Notes under the pieces: model-generated
What the model saw: only the letters and a program-made list of their open reading frames with translations
Database searches by the model: none
What the model was told of the DNA's origin: nothing
Shown: piece after piece, positions 44,392-52,636 of the stretch
Layout of the letters: each line of letters starts with the position of its first letter
Position numbering within the stretch: position 1 is the first letter of the stretch
From: Actinomyces mediterranea
Lineage (GTDB): Bacteria > Actinomycetota > Actinomycetes > Actinomycetales > Actinomycetaceae
NCBI RefSeq assembly: GCF_900155595.1
Contig: NZ_FTPB01000004.1
Span: 1,116,001-1,180,000 of the forward strand
Direction of reading: 5' to 3'
DNA: 64,000 nt
Made by a program: the position numbers and the translations under genes

Positions 44392-46017
44392 CTACACCTG
44401 CTCGGGGATCATGGAGATCGCGCCGCAGGGGCACTCTTCGGCGCACAGGCCGCAGCCCTTGCAGTAGTCGTACTTGAACTCGTACTCGCCGGGCTTGATC
44501 TTCGTGATCGCATTATCCGGGCAGACGCCGAAACAGTTGTCGCAGCCGAAACAGTTGCCGCACGACATGCAGCGGCGGGCCTCGAAGATCGCGGACTCCT
44601 CATCCAGACCCTGAACGACCTCGTCGAAGGAGGAGGCGCGCCTGGCCCCCTCCAGCTTCGCGCGCACCTGATGAGGTGCATCCGCGTAGTACCACGGCGT
44701 CATCCGGGAGAACTCGGCATCGCCATGCTTGGGGGCGGGCTCGTATGTGGTCCCGTGCAGGTAGGCGTCGATATAGCGCGACGCCTTCTTCCCGTGCCCG
44801 ATCGCCACAGTCACCGTTCGCTCCGAGGGCACCATGTCGCCGCCGGCGAACACGCCGTCAATGCCCGTCATCATCTGGTCGGTGACGCGCACGACCCCGT
44901 CCTCGATCTCAATGCCCGAGGCGTTCTCGATCAACGACAGGTCCGCCTCCTGGCCCAGAGCCATGACGAGGGAATCCGCGCCGAGCTCCTCGAATTCGCC
45001 GGTCGGCTGCGGGAAGCCCGACTCGTCGAGCTCCATCTTCTCAATGGTCAGCGTCCCACCATCCACGTGCTTGACCGTGGACAGCCAGCGCATCATGATG
45101 CCCTCCTCCTCGGCCTCGGTGACCTCGGAGTCGTGTGCGGGCATGCGGTCGCGGGTGCGCCGGTAAACGATGATCGCCTCGGATGCGCCGAGGCGCTTAG
45201 CGGTGCGGGCCATGTCGATCGCCGTATTGCCGCCGCCGTAGACGACGACTCGGCGTCCCAGCATCGGCTTCTCACCGGTCTCGACGCCCTGAAGCACAGA
45301 CACGGCGTCCATGATCTTCGCGGACTCCCCGGCGGGGATGAAAGCGCGTCGCCCGATGTGGGCGCCCACGGCGAGGAAGATCGCATCCCACGTGCCGACC
45401 TCATCCTCGACATTGTCGACTTTCGCGTTGAACTCGAAGGTCACGCCCATCTCTTCAATGCGGCGGATCTCCGCATCCAGGATTCCCCGGGGCAGGCGGT
45501 AGGCCGGGATGCCGAAGCGCATCATACCGCCCGCCATGGGGCCCGCCTCTTTGATGTGCACGCGGTGGCCCGCCATGCGCAGATGATAGGCGGCAGACAG
45601 CCCCGACGGGCCAGCACCGACGATGAGCACCGACTTGCCCGAATCGGGCGCAGTCACCGGGACGCGCCACCCCTGTTCGATCGCCTTATCCCCGAGGAAG
45701 CGCTCGATCGCATTGATCCCGACCGCCTCATCGACCTGAACGCGATTGCACGCCGTCTGACACGGGTGATAGCAGACGCGCCCCATTGTTGCGGGCATCG
45801 GATTATTCACCATGATCTCGCGCCACGCGGCCTCGTAGTCGCCCTCTTCGGCGTGGTACAGCCACTGCTGGATGTTCTCGCCCGCCGGGCACGCCTTATT
45901 GCACGGCGGCAAAAGGTTGACGTATACGGGCCGTTCCGTGCGCCACGATCCGGTCTCATTCGCCAGCGACGACCCGACGTTCAGAGTAATCGCAAAGGGC
46001 TGAGTCTCGATGGTCAT
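44392..46017 (-). CDS. GltD-like FAD/NAD(P) oxidoreductase fused to a two-cluster ferredoxin domain
   Basis: 541 residues from the ATG at 46017, with AAGGAG 8 bp upstream (a GTG at 46026 is worse placed). Order: N-terminal Cys-rich helical domain (LPPCNKACPAGENIQ, VCYHPCQTACNR) that binds FeS clusters in GltD-like proteins; FAD loop VLIVGAGPSGLSAA (~130); NAD(P) loop VVVYGGGNTAID (~270); C-terminal ferredoxin CMSCGNCFGCDNCFGVCP and CKGCGLCAEECP. It closes the oxidoreductase operon and probably passes electrons between NAD(P)H and the 2-oxoacid enzyme, serving also as its delta subunit. Confidence 0.9.
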   Translation of the reverse strand: MTIETQPFAITLNVGSSLANETGSWRTERPVYVNLLPPCNKACPAGENIQQWLYHAEEGDYEAAWREIMVNNPMPATMGRVCYHPCQTACNRVQVDEAVGINAIERFLGDKAIEQGWRVPVTAPDSGKSVLIVGAGPSGLSAAYHLRMAGHRVHIKEAGPMAGGMMRFGIPAYRLPRGILDAEIRRIEEMGVTFEFNAKVDNVEDEVGTWDAIFLAVGAHIGRRAFIPAGESAKIMDAVSVLQGVETGEKPMLGRRVVVYGGGNTAIDMARTAKRLGASEAIIVYRRTRDRMPAHDSEVTEAEEEGIMMRWLSTVKHVDGGTLTIEKMELDESGFPQPTGEFEELGADSLVMALGQEADLSLIENASGIEIEDGVVRVTDQMMTGIDGVFAGGDMVPSERTVTVAIGHGKKASRYIDAYLHGTTYEPAPKHGDAEFSRMTPWYYADAPHQVRAKLEGARRASSFDEVVQGLDEESAIFEARRCMSCGNCFGCDNCFGVCPDNAITKIKPGEYEFKYDYCKGCGLCAEECPCGAISMIPEQV

Positions 46018-46022
46018 GGCGC

Positions 46023-47282
46023 TCACTCCTTCTCCGGTGCGGCCTCGGCGCGCAGGGACGCCCTCGTCAATGTGTCGGGCCTGCGGATCTGCGTCGTCGG
46101 CCCCGCCCCCTCCAACGCCTCGGCGAGGGCGGCCGCCTCAGCGCGCCCCTGTTTCGTCTGGGCCGCGGCATGGATGATCGTGTCGTACCGGCCCTCGGGA
46201 TCCTCGGGAGCGGCGAGGACCCGTTCGAGGACGTCCGAGTCGAGCAGCTCCTCGTCGATGAGGCCGTAGCGGCGGATATTGCGATCGGCGATCGCCTGGA
46301 TGCGGGCGAGGGTCGGAGCATCGCCCTCCCCCCTGAACAGGTGCGCGAAGCGGCGCTGGGGGCGCAGGTACTCCTCGACGGGGGCGGGGCGGCGGATCTT
46401 CGTCACCGAGGTGATCTCGCCCCCCTCGGCCTCGAACACGGGGAAGAGGCCGGTCTGGGTGGCAAGCCTTGCGAGTTTCACCGTCAGATTCGAGGCGGCC
46501 CCCCACCCGAGCGGGCACGGAACGAGGACGTGGATGTAGCGAGCCCCGTGGTATCCCATCGCCTTGGTCACCTTGTACTCGAGGTCGCGCAGGTCGGCGA
46601 CTGTCGCGGTCGCGACATAGGGGATCTCATGGGCCATCGCGATGCGGGCCATGTCCTTGCCCTGGCCGAAACTATTGCCCGGATTCGGCCCGACGGGCTG
46701 GGTGGTCGCCGTGCGTGCGGTGGGGGGCGTCGCGCCGGAGCGCTGCACGCCGGTGTTCATATACGCCTCGTTGTCGTAGCAGATGTACAAGACGTCGTCA
46801 TTGCGCTCGAACATTCCCGACAGGCAGCCCATGCCGATGTCGACGGTCCCGCCGTCACCTCCCTGAGCGACGACCCTGGTCGCCCTTCCCTTGGCGCGCA
46901 GACCCGCAACGGCACCCGCGGCGACCGCAGGGGCGTTGCCGAAGAGGGAGTGCAGCCACGGTACGGTCCATGCGGACTCGGGGTAGGGGGTGGAGAAGAC
47001 TTCGAGGCAGCCGGTGGCGTTCACCGCGACGAGGTCCCCGCCCGACGCTGCGGCCGCGGAGTCGAGAGCATAGCGGGCGCCGAGGGCCTCGCCGCACCCC
47101 TGGCAGGCGCGGTGCCCGGAGGTGAGCGTATTCCAACGATTCGGGTCGGATTGGACGGAACGGTAGTCTTCTTCGGCGAGCCGATTGCCGACCGCGTAGG
47201 AGCCGACTTGGTAGAACTTGACGTGTTCACGCGCGGGGATGAGGGTCTCGCGGACCCCGGGGATTCCCAGATGAGTGCTCAT
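46023..47282 (-). CDS. porB: 2-oxoacid (pyruvate):ferredoxin oxidoreductase, beta subunit
   Basis: 419 residues from the ATG at 47282 with AGGAG upstream; the open frame beyond it is a shadow of the alpha gene. The thiamine-diphosphate motif is GGDGGTVDIGMG to CYDNEAYMNTG. Cys60, Cys63 and Cys92 (CQGCGEAL, TGCLEVF) plus a later Cys in VPCPLGW are expected to bind a 4Fe-4S cluster. The enzyme oxidatively decarboxylates a 2-oxoacid with CoA. The substrate is most likely pyruvate, but other 2-oxoacids cannot be excluded. Confidence 0.92.
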   Translation of the reverse strand: MSTHLGIPGVRETLIPAREHVKFYQVGSYAVGNRLAEEDYRSVQSDPNRWNTLTSGHRACQGCGEALGARYALDSAAAASGGDLVAVNATGCLEVFSTPYPESAWTVPWLHSLFGNAPAVAAGAVAGLRAKGRATRVVAQGGDGGTVDIGMGCLSGMFERNDDVLYICYDNEAYMNTGVQRSGATPPTARTATTQPVGPNPGNSFGQGKDMARIAMAHEIPYVATATVADLRDLEYKVTKAMGYHGARYIHVLVPCPLGWGAASNLTVKLARLATQTGLFPVFEAEGGEITSVTKIRRPAPVEEYLRPQRRFAHLFRGEGDAPTLARIQAIADRNIRRYGLIDEELLDSDVLERVLAAPEDPEGRYDTIIHAAAQTKQGRAEAAALAEALEGAGPTTQIRRPDTLTRASLRAEAAPEKE

Positions 47283-47295
47283 GTGCCGGCTCCTG

Positions 47296-48555
47296 TCACA
47301 TCCGCAATGCAGCGTCGGTGCGCGCATGCGAGTCGCGCATGATGTTCTCAGCGAGGGGACCCGACCTGCGGGTGGCGGCCTCGCGGGCAAGTTCGGCGTC
47401 AACGAGTCCACGGTCGAGGTCGAGGAAGGTCTGCTCGTCGAGAGTACCGGCGGCGGCCTCGTCGAGGAGGGCGTGCAGGGACGCCTTCGTAATGGGGCGC
47501 CCGCCGAGTCCGGCGAAGACTTCGAAGTTCTCGATCCCCATGCCCCGCACGGCGCTGCGGCAGTGGGAGGACACGATCCCGCCGATGCCGACGGAGAACG
47601 CCTTCTCCACGTTGATGAAGCGGCGGCAGTTCTTGAGCGCGTCGTGCACCGCGTCGGTGGGGAAGGGGCGGAAGCTCGTGATGCCGAGGACCCCGATCCT
47701 CTCCCCGCGTTCGCGACGCTCGTCGATGACGTCCTTGATGGTGCCGAGCACCGAGCCCATCGACACGACGATCGTCTCGGCGTCCTCGGTGCGGTAGGGG
47801 CGCCCGAGGCCGCCCGAGTCGCGTCCGAAGATCTCAGCGAACTCCGCCTGCACCCGAGGAATGAGGTCGAGGGCCTGCATTTGACGGTGGTGGGCGAGGT
47901 AGCGGACCTCGGTGTACGCCTCGGGGCCGACCATCGCCCCGATCGATACGGGCCTTTCAGGGTCGAGGACCTGACGGGGCTCATAGGGGGGAAGGAAGCG
48001 GGCGACCTGGTCGGCCTCGGGGACGTCAACGACCTCCATCGCGTGGGTGAGGACGAAGCCGTCCATGCACACCATGACGGGCAGCGACAGTTCTTCAGCG
48101 ATGCGGAAAGCCTGGACGTGCAGGTCCGCGGCCTCTTGATTGGTTTCGGCGTACAGTTGCAGCCACCCGGAGTCGCGCTGACTCATCGCGTCGGTGTGGT
48201 CGTTCCAGATGTTGATGGGGGCGCCGATCGCGCGATTCGCGACGGTCATGACGATCGGCAGGCCCAGGCCTGAGGCGTTGTACACCGCTTCGACCATGAA
48301 GAGCAGGCCCTGTGATGCGGTCGCCGTGTACGTTCGGGCGCCCACAGCGGATGCGCCGATGCAGGCGGACATCGCGCCGAACTCCGATTCGACGTTGAGG
48401 TATTCGCACCCGTCGAGTTCGCCCTTCTTGACGAGAGCAGACAGTGTTTCGACGATGTGCGTCTGCGGGCTGATCGGGTAGGCGGCGATCACTTCAGGCG
48501 TGCACGCGGCGACCGCTTTGGCGATGGCCTGCGAGCCTTCGATTTGTTCACGCAT
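47296..48555 (-). CDS. porA: 2-oxoacid (pyruvate):ferredoxin oxidoreductase, alpha subunit
   Basis: 419 residues: AAYPISPQTHIVETL and YLNVESEFGAMSACIGASAV (pyrimidine-binding domain), TASQGLLFMVEAVYNASGL, and a transketolase-C-like part with ETIVVSMGSVLGTIKDVI. GAGGA precedes the ATG. The gene overlaps the gamma gene by 8 bp and is followed by porB after 13 bp, so stoichiometric expression is expected. Confidence 0.92.
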   Translation of the reverse strand: MREQIEGSQAIAKAVAACTPEVIAAYPISPQTHIVETLSALVKKGELDGCEYLNVESEFGAMSACIGASAVGARTYTATASQGLLFMVEAVYNASGLGLPIVMTVANRAIGAPINIWNDHTDAMSQRDSGWLQLYAETNQEAADLHVQAFRIAEELSLPVMVCMDGFVLTHAMEVVDVPEADQVARFLPPYEPRQVLDPERPVSIGAMVGPEAYTEVRYLAHHRQMQALDLIPRVQAEFAEIFGRDSGGLGRPYRTEDAETIVVSMGSVLGTIKDVIDERRERGERIGVLGITSFRPFPTDAVHDALKNCRRFINVEKAFSVGIGGIVSSHCRSAVRGMGIENFEVFAGLGGRPITKASLHALLDEAAAGTLDEQTFLDLDRGLVDAELAREAATRRSGPLAENIMRDSHARTDAALRM

Positions 48556-49147
48556 GGGGTTCCTCCCCTTGTGCGGCGGTGCGCATGGACGTGACGAGGT
48601 CGAATGCGGCTGTTGCCGCCGTGACGTTCTGGTCCCCGACTCGGCCGGGGAAGCGGTGGTGGATCGCGTCGACGACGGATTGGAGGCGGATGAGGCCGGT
48701 GAGGGCCGCGACTCCGCCGAGCATCACGGCGTTGGGGACGGGGCGCCCCACGTGTTCGCGGGCCAAGTCGAAGGCGGCGAGGGTGATGGCGTGGCCGGGG
48801 GGCAGGGAGGCGACGAGGTCGTCGAGCCCGAGCTCGTGGAACGACTTCGTCGAATTGAGGAGGACGTACCCATTGGGTTTGAGCCCGGCGAAGACGTCCA
48901 TCACGGCGAGCAGTGTCGGGTCCTGGATGACGATGACATCGGGTTCGAGGACAGGTTCCCTGGTCCGGATCTCCGTATCGGAGATCCGGCAGAAGGCGAC
49001 AACGGGGGCGCCGGTGCGCTCGGAGCCGAAGGAGGGGAATGCCTGCGCGTGGTGTCCGTCTGTGAAAGCAGCCATTGCCAGCAGATCGGATGCGGTGACG
49101 ACTCCCTGTCCTCCTCGACCGTGGATTCTGACTTCGACCATGGTCAT
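48548..49147 (-). CDS. porG: 2-oxoacid (pyruvate):ferredoxin oxidoreductase, gamma subunit
   Basis: 199 residues with EVRIHGRGGQGVVTASDLLA and SFGSERTGAPVVAF, both hallmarks of the gamma subunit. First gene of the four-gene operon. No good ribosome site precedes the ATG at 49147; the ATG at 49141 is an option, and the mRNA may be leaderless. The 211 bp upstream to 49358 holds the promoter region; no clear -35/-10 pair was identified. Confidence 0.9.
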   Translation of the reverse strand: MTMVEVRIHGRGGQGVVTASDLLAMAAFTDGHHAQAFPSFGSERTGAPVVAFCRISDTEIRTREPVLEPDVIVIQDPTLLAVMDVFAGLKPNGYVLLNSTKSFHELGLDDLVASLPPGHAITLAAFDLAREHVGRPVPNAVMLGGVAALTGLIRLQSVVDAIHHRFPGRVGDQNVTAATAAFDLVTSMRTAAQGEEPHA

Positions 49148-49358
49148 GACGCTAGGACTGCGCGGCGCCTCGCGCGGGATCTGGGGGCAGACGGCTGCTT
49201 TTCATTGGGATTCCGCAGTTTTTGGGATGTCGATCCGTGGACGAGTACGGGGCCGTGATAGGACAAAGATCACATGCGTTTTGCGCAATGCGTCACTGCC
49301 GAAACCTATCCCCCTCTCTTGTCGCAATGCCTGCGGTGCACCGACGTCCGGCTCATGT

Positions 49359-50759
49359 TCAGTCCCGGTTGCGCGCCATCATGGCATCGGCTTCGGCATT
49401 GACCCGGTCCATGGAATCAACCGGCTGTTGGAACATGAAGACCGCTGACATCGCCGGAGACATGATCGACTCTAGAGCCGCCCACCGGTCGATGACCGGT
49501 GAGGACACGCCCGTCCCCTCGTGAATGTGGATGGCGAAGGCCTGCGCGTCGAAACCCAGTTCCTCGAAGGCGATGATCGCCTTCTCCGAAGATGTCGAGA
49601 TCGCGGGGAAGACCACTGCCTGTTCGGCGATGATGTCCTGGCAGGAGGTCGAACCCAGGAACTTCACCCACTCCCATGCCTCGTCGGGATGCTCGGAGCC
49701 GACGAAGATCGAGTCCGCCAGACCGTTCACCACCGAGGCCCGATTCCCGTCAGGGCCGATCGGGGTGGGCGCGACCTGCACAGGGACTGCCGCGGTGTTC
49801 GACACCGTGTTGACGTTCCAGGAGCCCTCGACGATCATTGCGTATCCGCCCGAACCAAGACTCTCCAGGGAGCCGATGCCCGAAGTGGCCACTGCGAGGG
49901 GCGGCATGTACCCCTTTTCGATGAGCCCAATGTACCAGGAGATGGTCTCCTTGAAGGCGGGGTCGTCATAGTTGAAGGTCCGGCCCCACGGGTTCTTGTC
50001 CGTCCAAGTCCAGTGTCCGTTGGTCAAGGCGAAGGGGGACCACTGGGTCTGCCCGTACCCGGCTCCGGCGTCTCCGTATCCCATGCCGTACACGGCGATG
50101 TTGTTCTTGTCGAAGTTGGGCTCGTCACCGCGCACCCCGTTCTTGTCCACGGTCAGGTGGGCGAGCATTGCCTCGAAGGAGCCGCCGTCCTCGGGGTTCC
50201 ACTCCAGCGACCACAGGTCCTCGCGGGTGTACCCGGCTTCGGCGATCAGGTTCTCGTTGTAGAACAGTGCCTCGGTGTCCCAGTCCTTGGGGATGCCGAA
50301 GCGACCGGTCCCGGTTTCGTCGACCCACTGGTCGGCCAGTCCCTCCTCGAAGATCGACAGGTCGAAACCATCGCGCTCGATGTAGGGGGTCAGGTCCAAC
50401 AGCTGGTCCAGGCCGGCGTACTTGCCGAACTGACCGGTGTGGTTGGTGAAGACGTCCGGGGCGGCCTCGGCGACCATGGTCGCGGTGATCTGCGTCCAGT
50501 AGTCACCCCAGCCGTACTGCGTAATCCGGATGGTGATGCCCGGGTTGGCCTCTTCGAAGGCGGCGGCGCACTGGCGGTATCCGGGCAGCTGGGAGGAGTC
50601 CCAGAGCCAGTAGTCGAGGACGACCTCGTCATCCCCCGCCAGGGGCAGGCTCGAGCAGGAGGCCAGGGAGAGACCGAGGGCGGAAACGCCGGTGAGAAAG
50701 GCGGCGACCCGACGGGAACGGGAGGAAGCACGGGAAAGGGAGCGTGTTGAACTGGTCAT
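49359..50759 (-). CDS. ABC transporter substrate-binding lipoprotein (alpha-galactoside locus)
   Basis: 466 residues from the ATG at 50759 (GAGG upstream). A basic Ser/Arg-rich start, hydrophobic segment and lipobox LASC define a lipoprotein. Family 1 solute-binding fold: VVLDYWLWDSSQLPGY, EEANPGITIRITQYGWGDYW, SGGYAMIVEGSWN. The operon also holds two permeases and a GH36 alpha-galactosidase, so raffinose- or melibiose-type sugars are likely ligands. No ATPase gene is nearby. Confidence 0.9.
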   Translation of the reverse strand: MTSSTRSLSRASSRSRRVAAFLTGVSALGLSLASCSSLPLAGDDEVVLDYWLWDSSQLPGYRQCAAAFEEANPGITIRITQYGWGDYWTQITATMVAEAAPDVFTNHTGQFGKYAGLDQLLDLTPYIERDGFDLSIFEEGLADQWVDETGTGRFGIPKDWDTEALFYNENLIAEAGYTREDLWSLEWNPEDGGSFEAMLAHLTVDKNGVRGDEPNFDKNNIAVYGMGYGDAGAGYGQTQWSPFALTNGHWTWTDKNPWGRTFNYDDPAFKETISWYIGLIEKGYMPPLAVATSGIGSLESLGSGGYAMIVEGSWNVNTVSNTAAVPVQVAPTPIGPDGNRASVVNGLADSIFVGSEHPDEAWEWVKFLGSTSCQDIIAEQAVVFPAISTSSEKAIIAFEELGFDAQAFAIHIHEGTGVSSPVIDRWAALESIMSPAMSAVFMFQQPVDSMDRVNAEADAMMARNRD

Positions 50760-50766
50760 CTTCGCC

Positions 50767-51684
50767 TCACTTGATTCCGGAGAAGCCGATGGAGTTGACG
50801 ATCCTCTTGCCCAGGACGGTGAAGAGGATGATGATCGGCAGCGCCGCAATGAGGGCGGCCGCCATGAGTCCGGCCCAGTCGGGCGAACCCTGCGGGGTCT
50901 GCGAGCGGAAGATGCCCAGCGCCACGGTGAGCACCCGGACGTTCTCGGACTGGCCCACCAGCAGTGGCCACATGTAGTCGTTCCATGCAGCGATGAACGT
51001 CAGCACCGCCAAGGTGGTGATGGGCGCAGCCGACATGGGGACGATGACCCGGAAGAACACCTTGAGAGGCCCGGAGCCGTCGATCATCGCTGCCTCGTCA
51101 ATCTCCTTGGGGATGCCCAGGAAGAACTGACGCAGGAAGAAGATTGCGAAGGGCGTCATGAAGAAGGTCGGCAGGACGATGCCCGCGAAGGTGTTGAGCA
51201 GCCCGAGTTCCTTAATGAGGATGAAGTTCGGGATCGCGGTGAAGATCGAGGGCACCATCAGAGCGGACAGGAACACCGAGAATACGAAGTCCCGGCCCTT
51301 CCACTGCAGCCGCGAGAAAGCGTAGGCGGCCATTGCAGAGAAGGTGGTCTGCCCGACGGTCACTAAGGTGGCGACGATGGCGGAATTGCGCAGGTACAGC
51401 CAGAAGTCGATGGAGGCGCCCGCGCCGCCCTGCGCGATGGCCTCCTCCGGTGTGGTCAAACCGAAAACGCGGCGATAGGCATCGAAGGTGGGGTTCTTCG
51501 GCCATAGGGCGCCAGGTTCGGAGATGAGCTCGGCGTTCGGGGTGAATGAGGAGCGCAGCATCCAATAGAAGGGGATGAGAGTGAGGGCGAGGATGGCGAT
51601 CAGACAGGCCCACGCGGCAATGCGGCCGGGGCGAGGGCGGGCCTTGGTCTTGTGCCTTGACAGGGTCGGGGTCGCATGTGTCAT
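50767..51684 (-). CDS. ABC transporter permease (MalG-like), alpha-galactoside locus
   Basis: 305 residues, six predicted helices, EAA loop KEIDEAAMIDGSGPLKVFF. The ATG at 51684 has GAGGAGA upstream; a GTG at 51699 overlapping the MalF-like stop is less likely. Works with the adjacent permease and lipoprotein. Confidence 0.9.
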   Translation of the reverse strand: MTHATPTLSRHKTKARPRPGRIAAWACLIAILALTLIPFYWMLRSSFTPNAELISEPGALWPKNPTFDAYRRVFGLTTPEEAIAQGGAGASIDFWLYLRNSAIVATLVTVGQTTFSAMAAYAFSRLQWKGRDFVFSVFLSALMVPSIFTAIPNFILIKELGLLNTFAGIVLPTFFMTPFAIFFLRQFFLGIPKEIDEAAMIDGSGPLKVFFRVIVPMSAAPITTLAVLTFIAAWNDYMWPLLVGQSENVRVLTVALGIFRSQTPQGSPDWAGLMAAALIAALPIIILFTVLGKRIVNSIGFSGIK

Positions 51685-51695
51685 GTTCTCTCTCC

Positions 51696-52598
51696 TCACA
51701 ACTCGTCCGACTCGCCGGCCCGCATCAGCTTCAACTGGATCATTGAGATCCCGATGAGGAGCATGAACAAGACCATGGCCAGGGCTGATGCGTATCCGAA
51801 GTCGAGCTGGCCGAAGGCTAGGTCGTAGATGTAGAAGTAGATGACGCGCGTGGCGTTGACGGGCCCGCCCTGGGTGGTGATGGCGATGGTGTCGAAGATT
51901 TGAAATGAGCCGGTGACAGTAACGACCAGAATCATTGCCAGGACCGGTCGCAGCAGCGGCAAGGTGATGGAGAAGAACTTCCTGCCCTCACCTGCACCGT
52001 CAATGTCGGCCGCCTCGTACACGCTCTTGTTAATGGTCTGCAGGCCGGCGAAGACCAGCAGTGCCGTGTAGCCCATGTGCCGCCAGACGTTGATGAATGC
52101 GACGGTTGGGATCGCCCAGGCGGACTCCCCGAAGAAGGCGACCCGGTCGAAGCCGATGGCATCGAGGCCGACGTTCACGATGCCCATCTGGTAGTCCATC
52201 ATGAAGTACCACAGCAGAGCGATGACCACGTTCGCCACGAAGTACGGCAGCAGTGCCATGCCCCGGATCAGCGTGGATTCGGTGAGCCGCTGCATGAGGA
52301 CGGCCAGGACGACGGCGATGATCGTCTGGAAACCGATGTTGAGCAGCACGTAGTAGGCGGTGACCAGCAGGGCGTTCCAGAACAGCGGGTCGGTAAGCAA
52401 ACGGGTGTAGTTGCCTACTCCGATCCACTCGGCCGCCTGGAGGACCGGGTAGTCGGTGAAGGAGTAGTAGAAGCCGCGGACGGCCGGGACGATGTAGAAA
52501 GCGATCAGGCCGATGGCTGCGGGCAGCAGGAAGAATCCTGCGGTGCGCATGTCCTTGCTGATCACTGTCGGGCGTGCTCTGGTGCTGGTGATGGACAT
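51696..52598 (-). CDS. ABC transporter permease (MalF-like), alpha-galactoside locus
   Basis: 300 residues from the ATG at 52598, with GGGAGAA upstream; the open frame further up lacks support. Six predicted helices and EAA loop KSVYEAADIDGAGEGRKFF. Second gene of the operon after the GH36 gene. Confidence 0.9.
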   Translation of the reverse strand: MSITSTRARPTVISKDMRTAGFFLLPAAIGLIAFYIVPAVRGFYYSFTDYPVLQAAEWIGVGNYTRLLTDPLFWNALLVTAYYVLLNIGFQTIIAVVLAVLMQRLTESTLIRGMALLPYFVANVVIALLWYFMMDYQMGIVNVGLDAIGFDRVAFFGESAWAIPTVAFINVWRHMGYTALLVFAGLQTINKSVYEAADIDGAGEGRKFFSITLPLLRPVLAMILVVTVTGSFQIFDTIAITTQGGPVNATRVIYFYIYDLAFGQLDFGYASALAMVLFMLLIGISMIQLKLMRAGESDEL

Positions 52599-52636
52599 GG
52601 GGTGGGTTCTCCCTTCAATGGGAATTAGGGACTGTG

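Noticed and set aside
44377-46269. 630-residue plus-strand frame over the GltD-like gene
   Set aside because: Composition is typical of an antisense shadow (His, Arg, Asp rich) and no motif is present; the minus-strand gene has all cofactor motifs.
46023-48029. Apparent 668-residue extension of PorB
   Set aside because: The extra part is Arg/Ser/Pro-rich and lies over porA in another frame. PorB homology begins at MSTHLGIPG with a ribosome site at 47282.
49521-50750. 409-residue plus-strand frame over the second solute-binding protein
   Set aside because: Gly/Val/Asp-rich antisense shadow without motifs.
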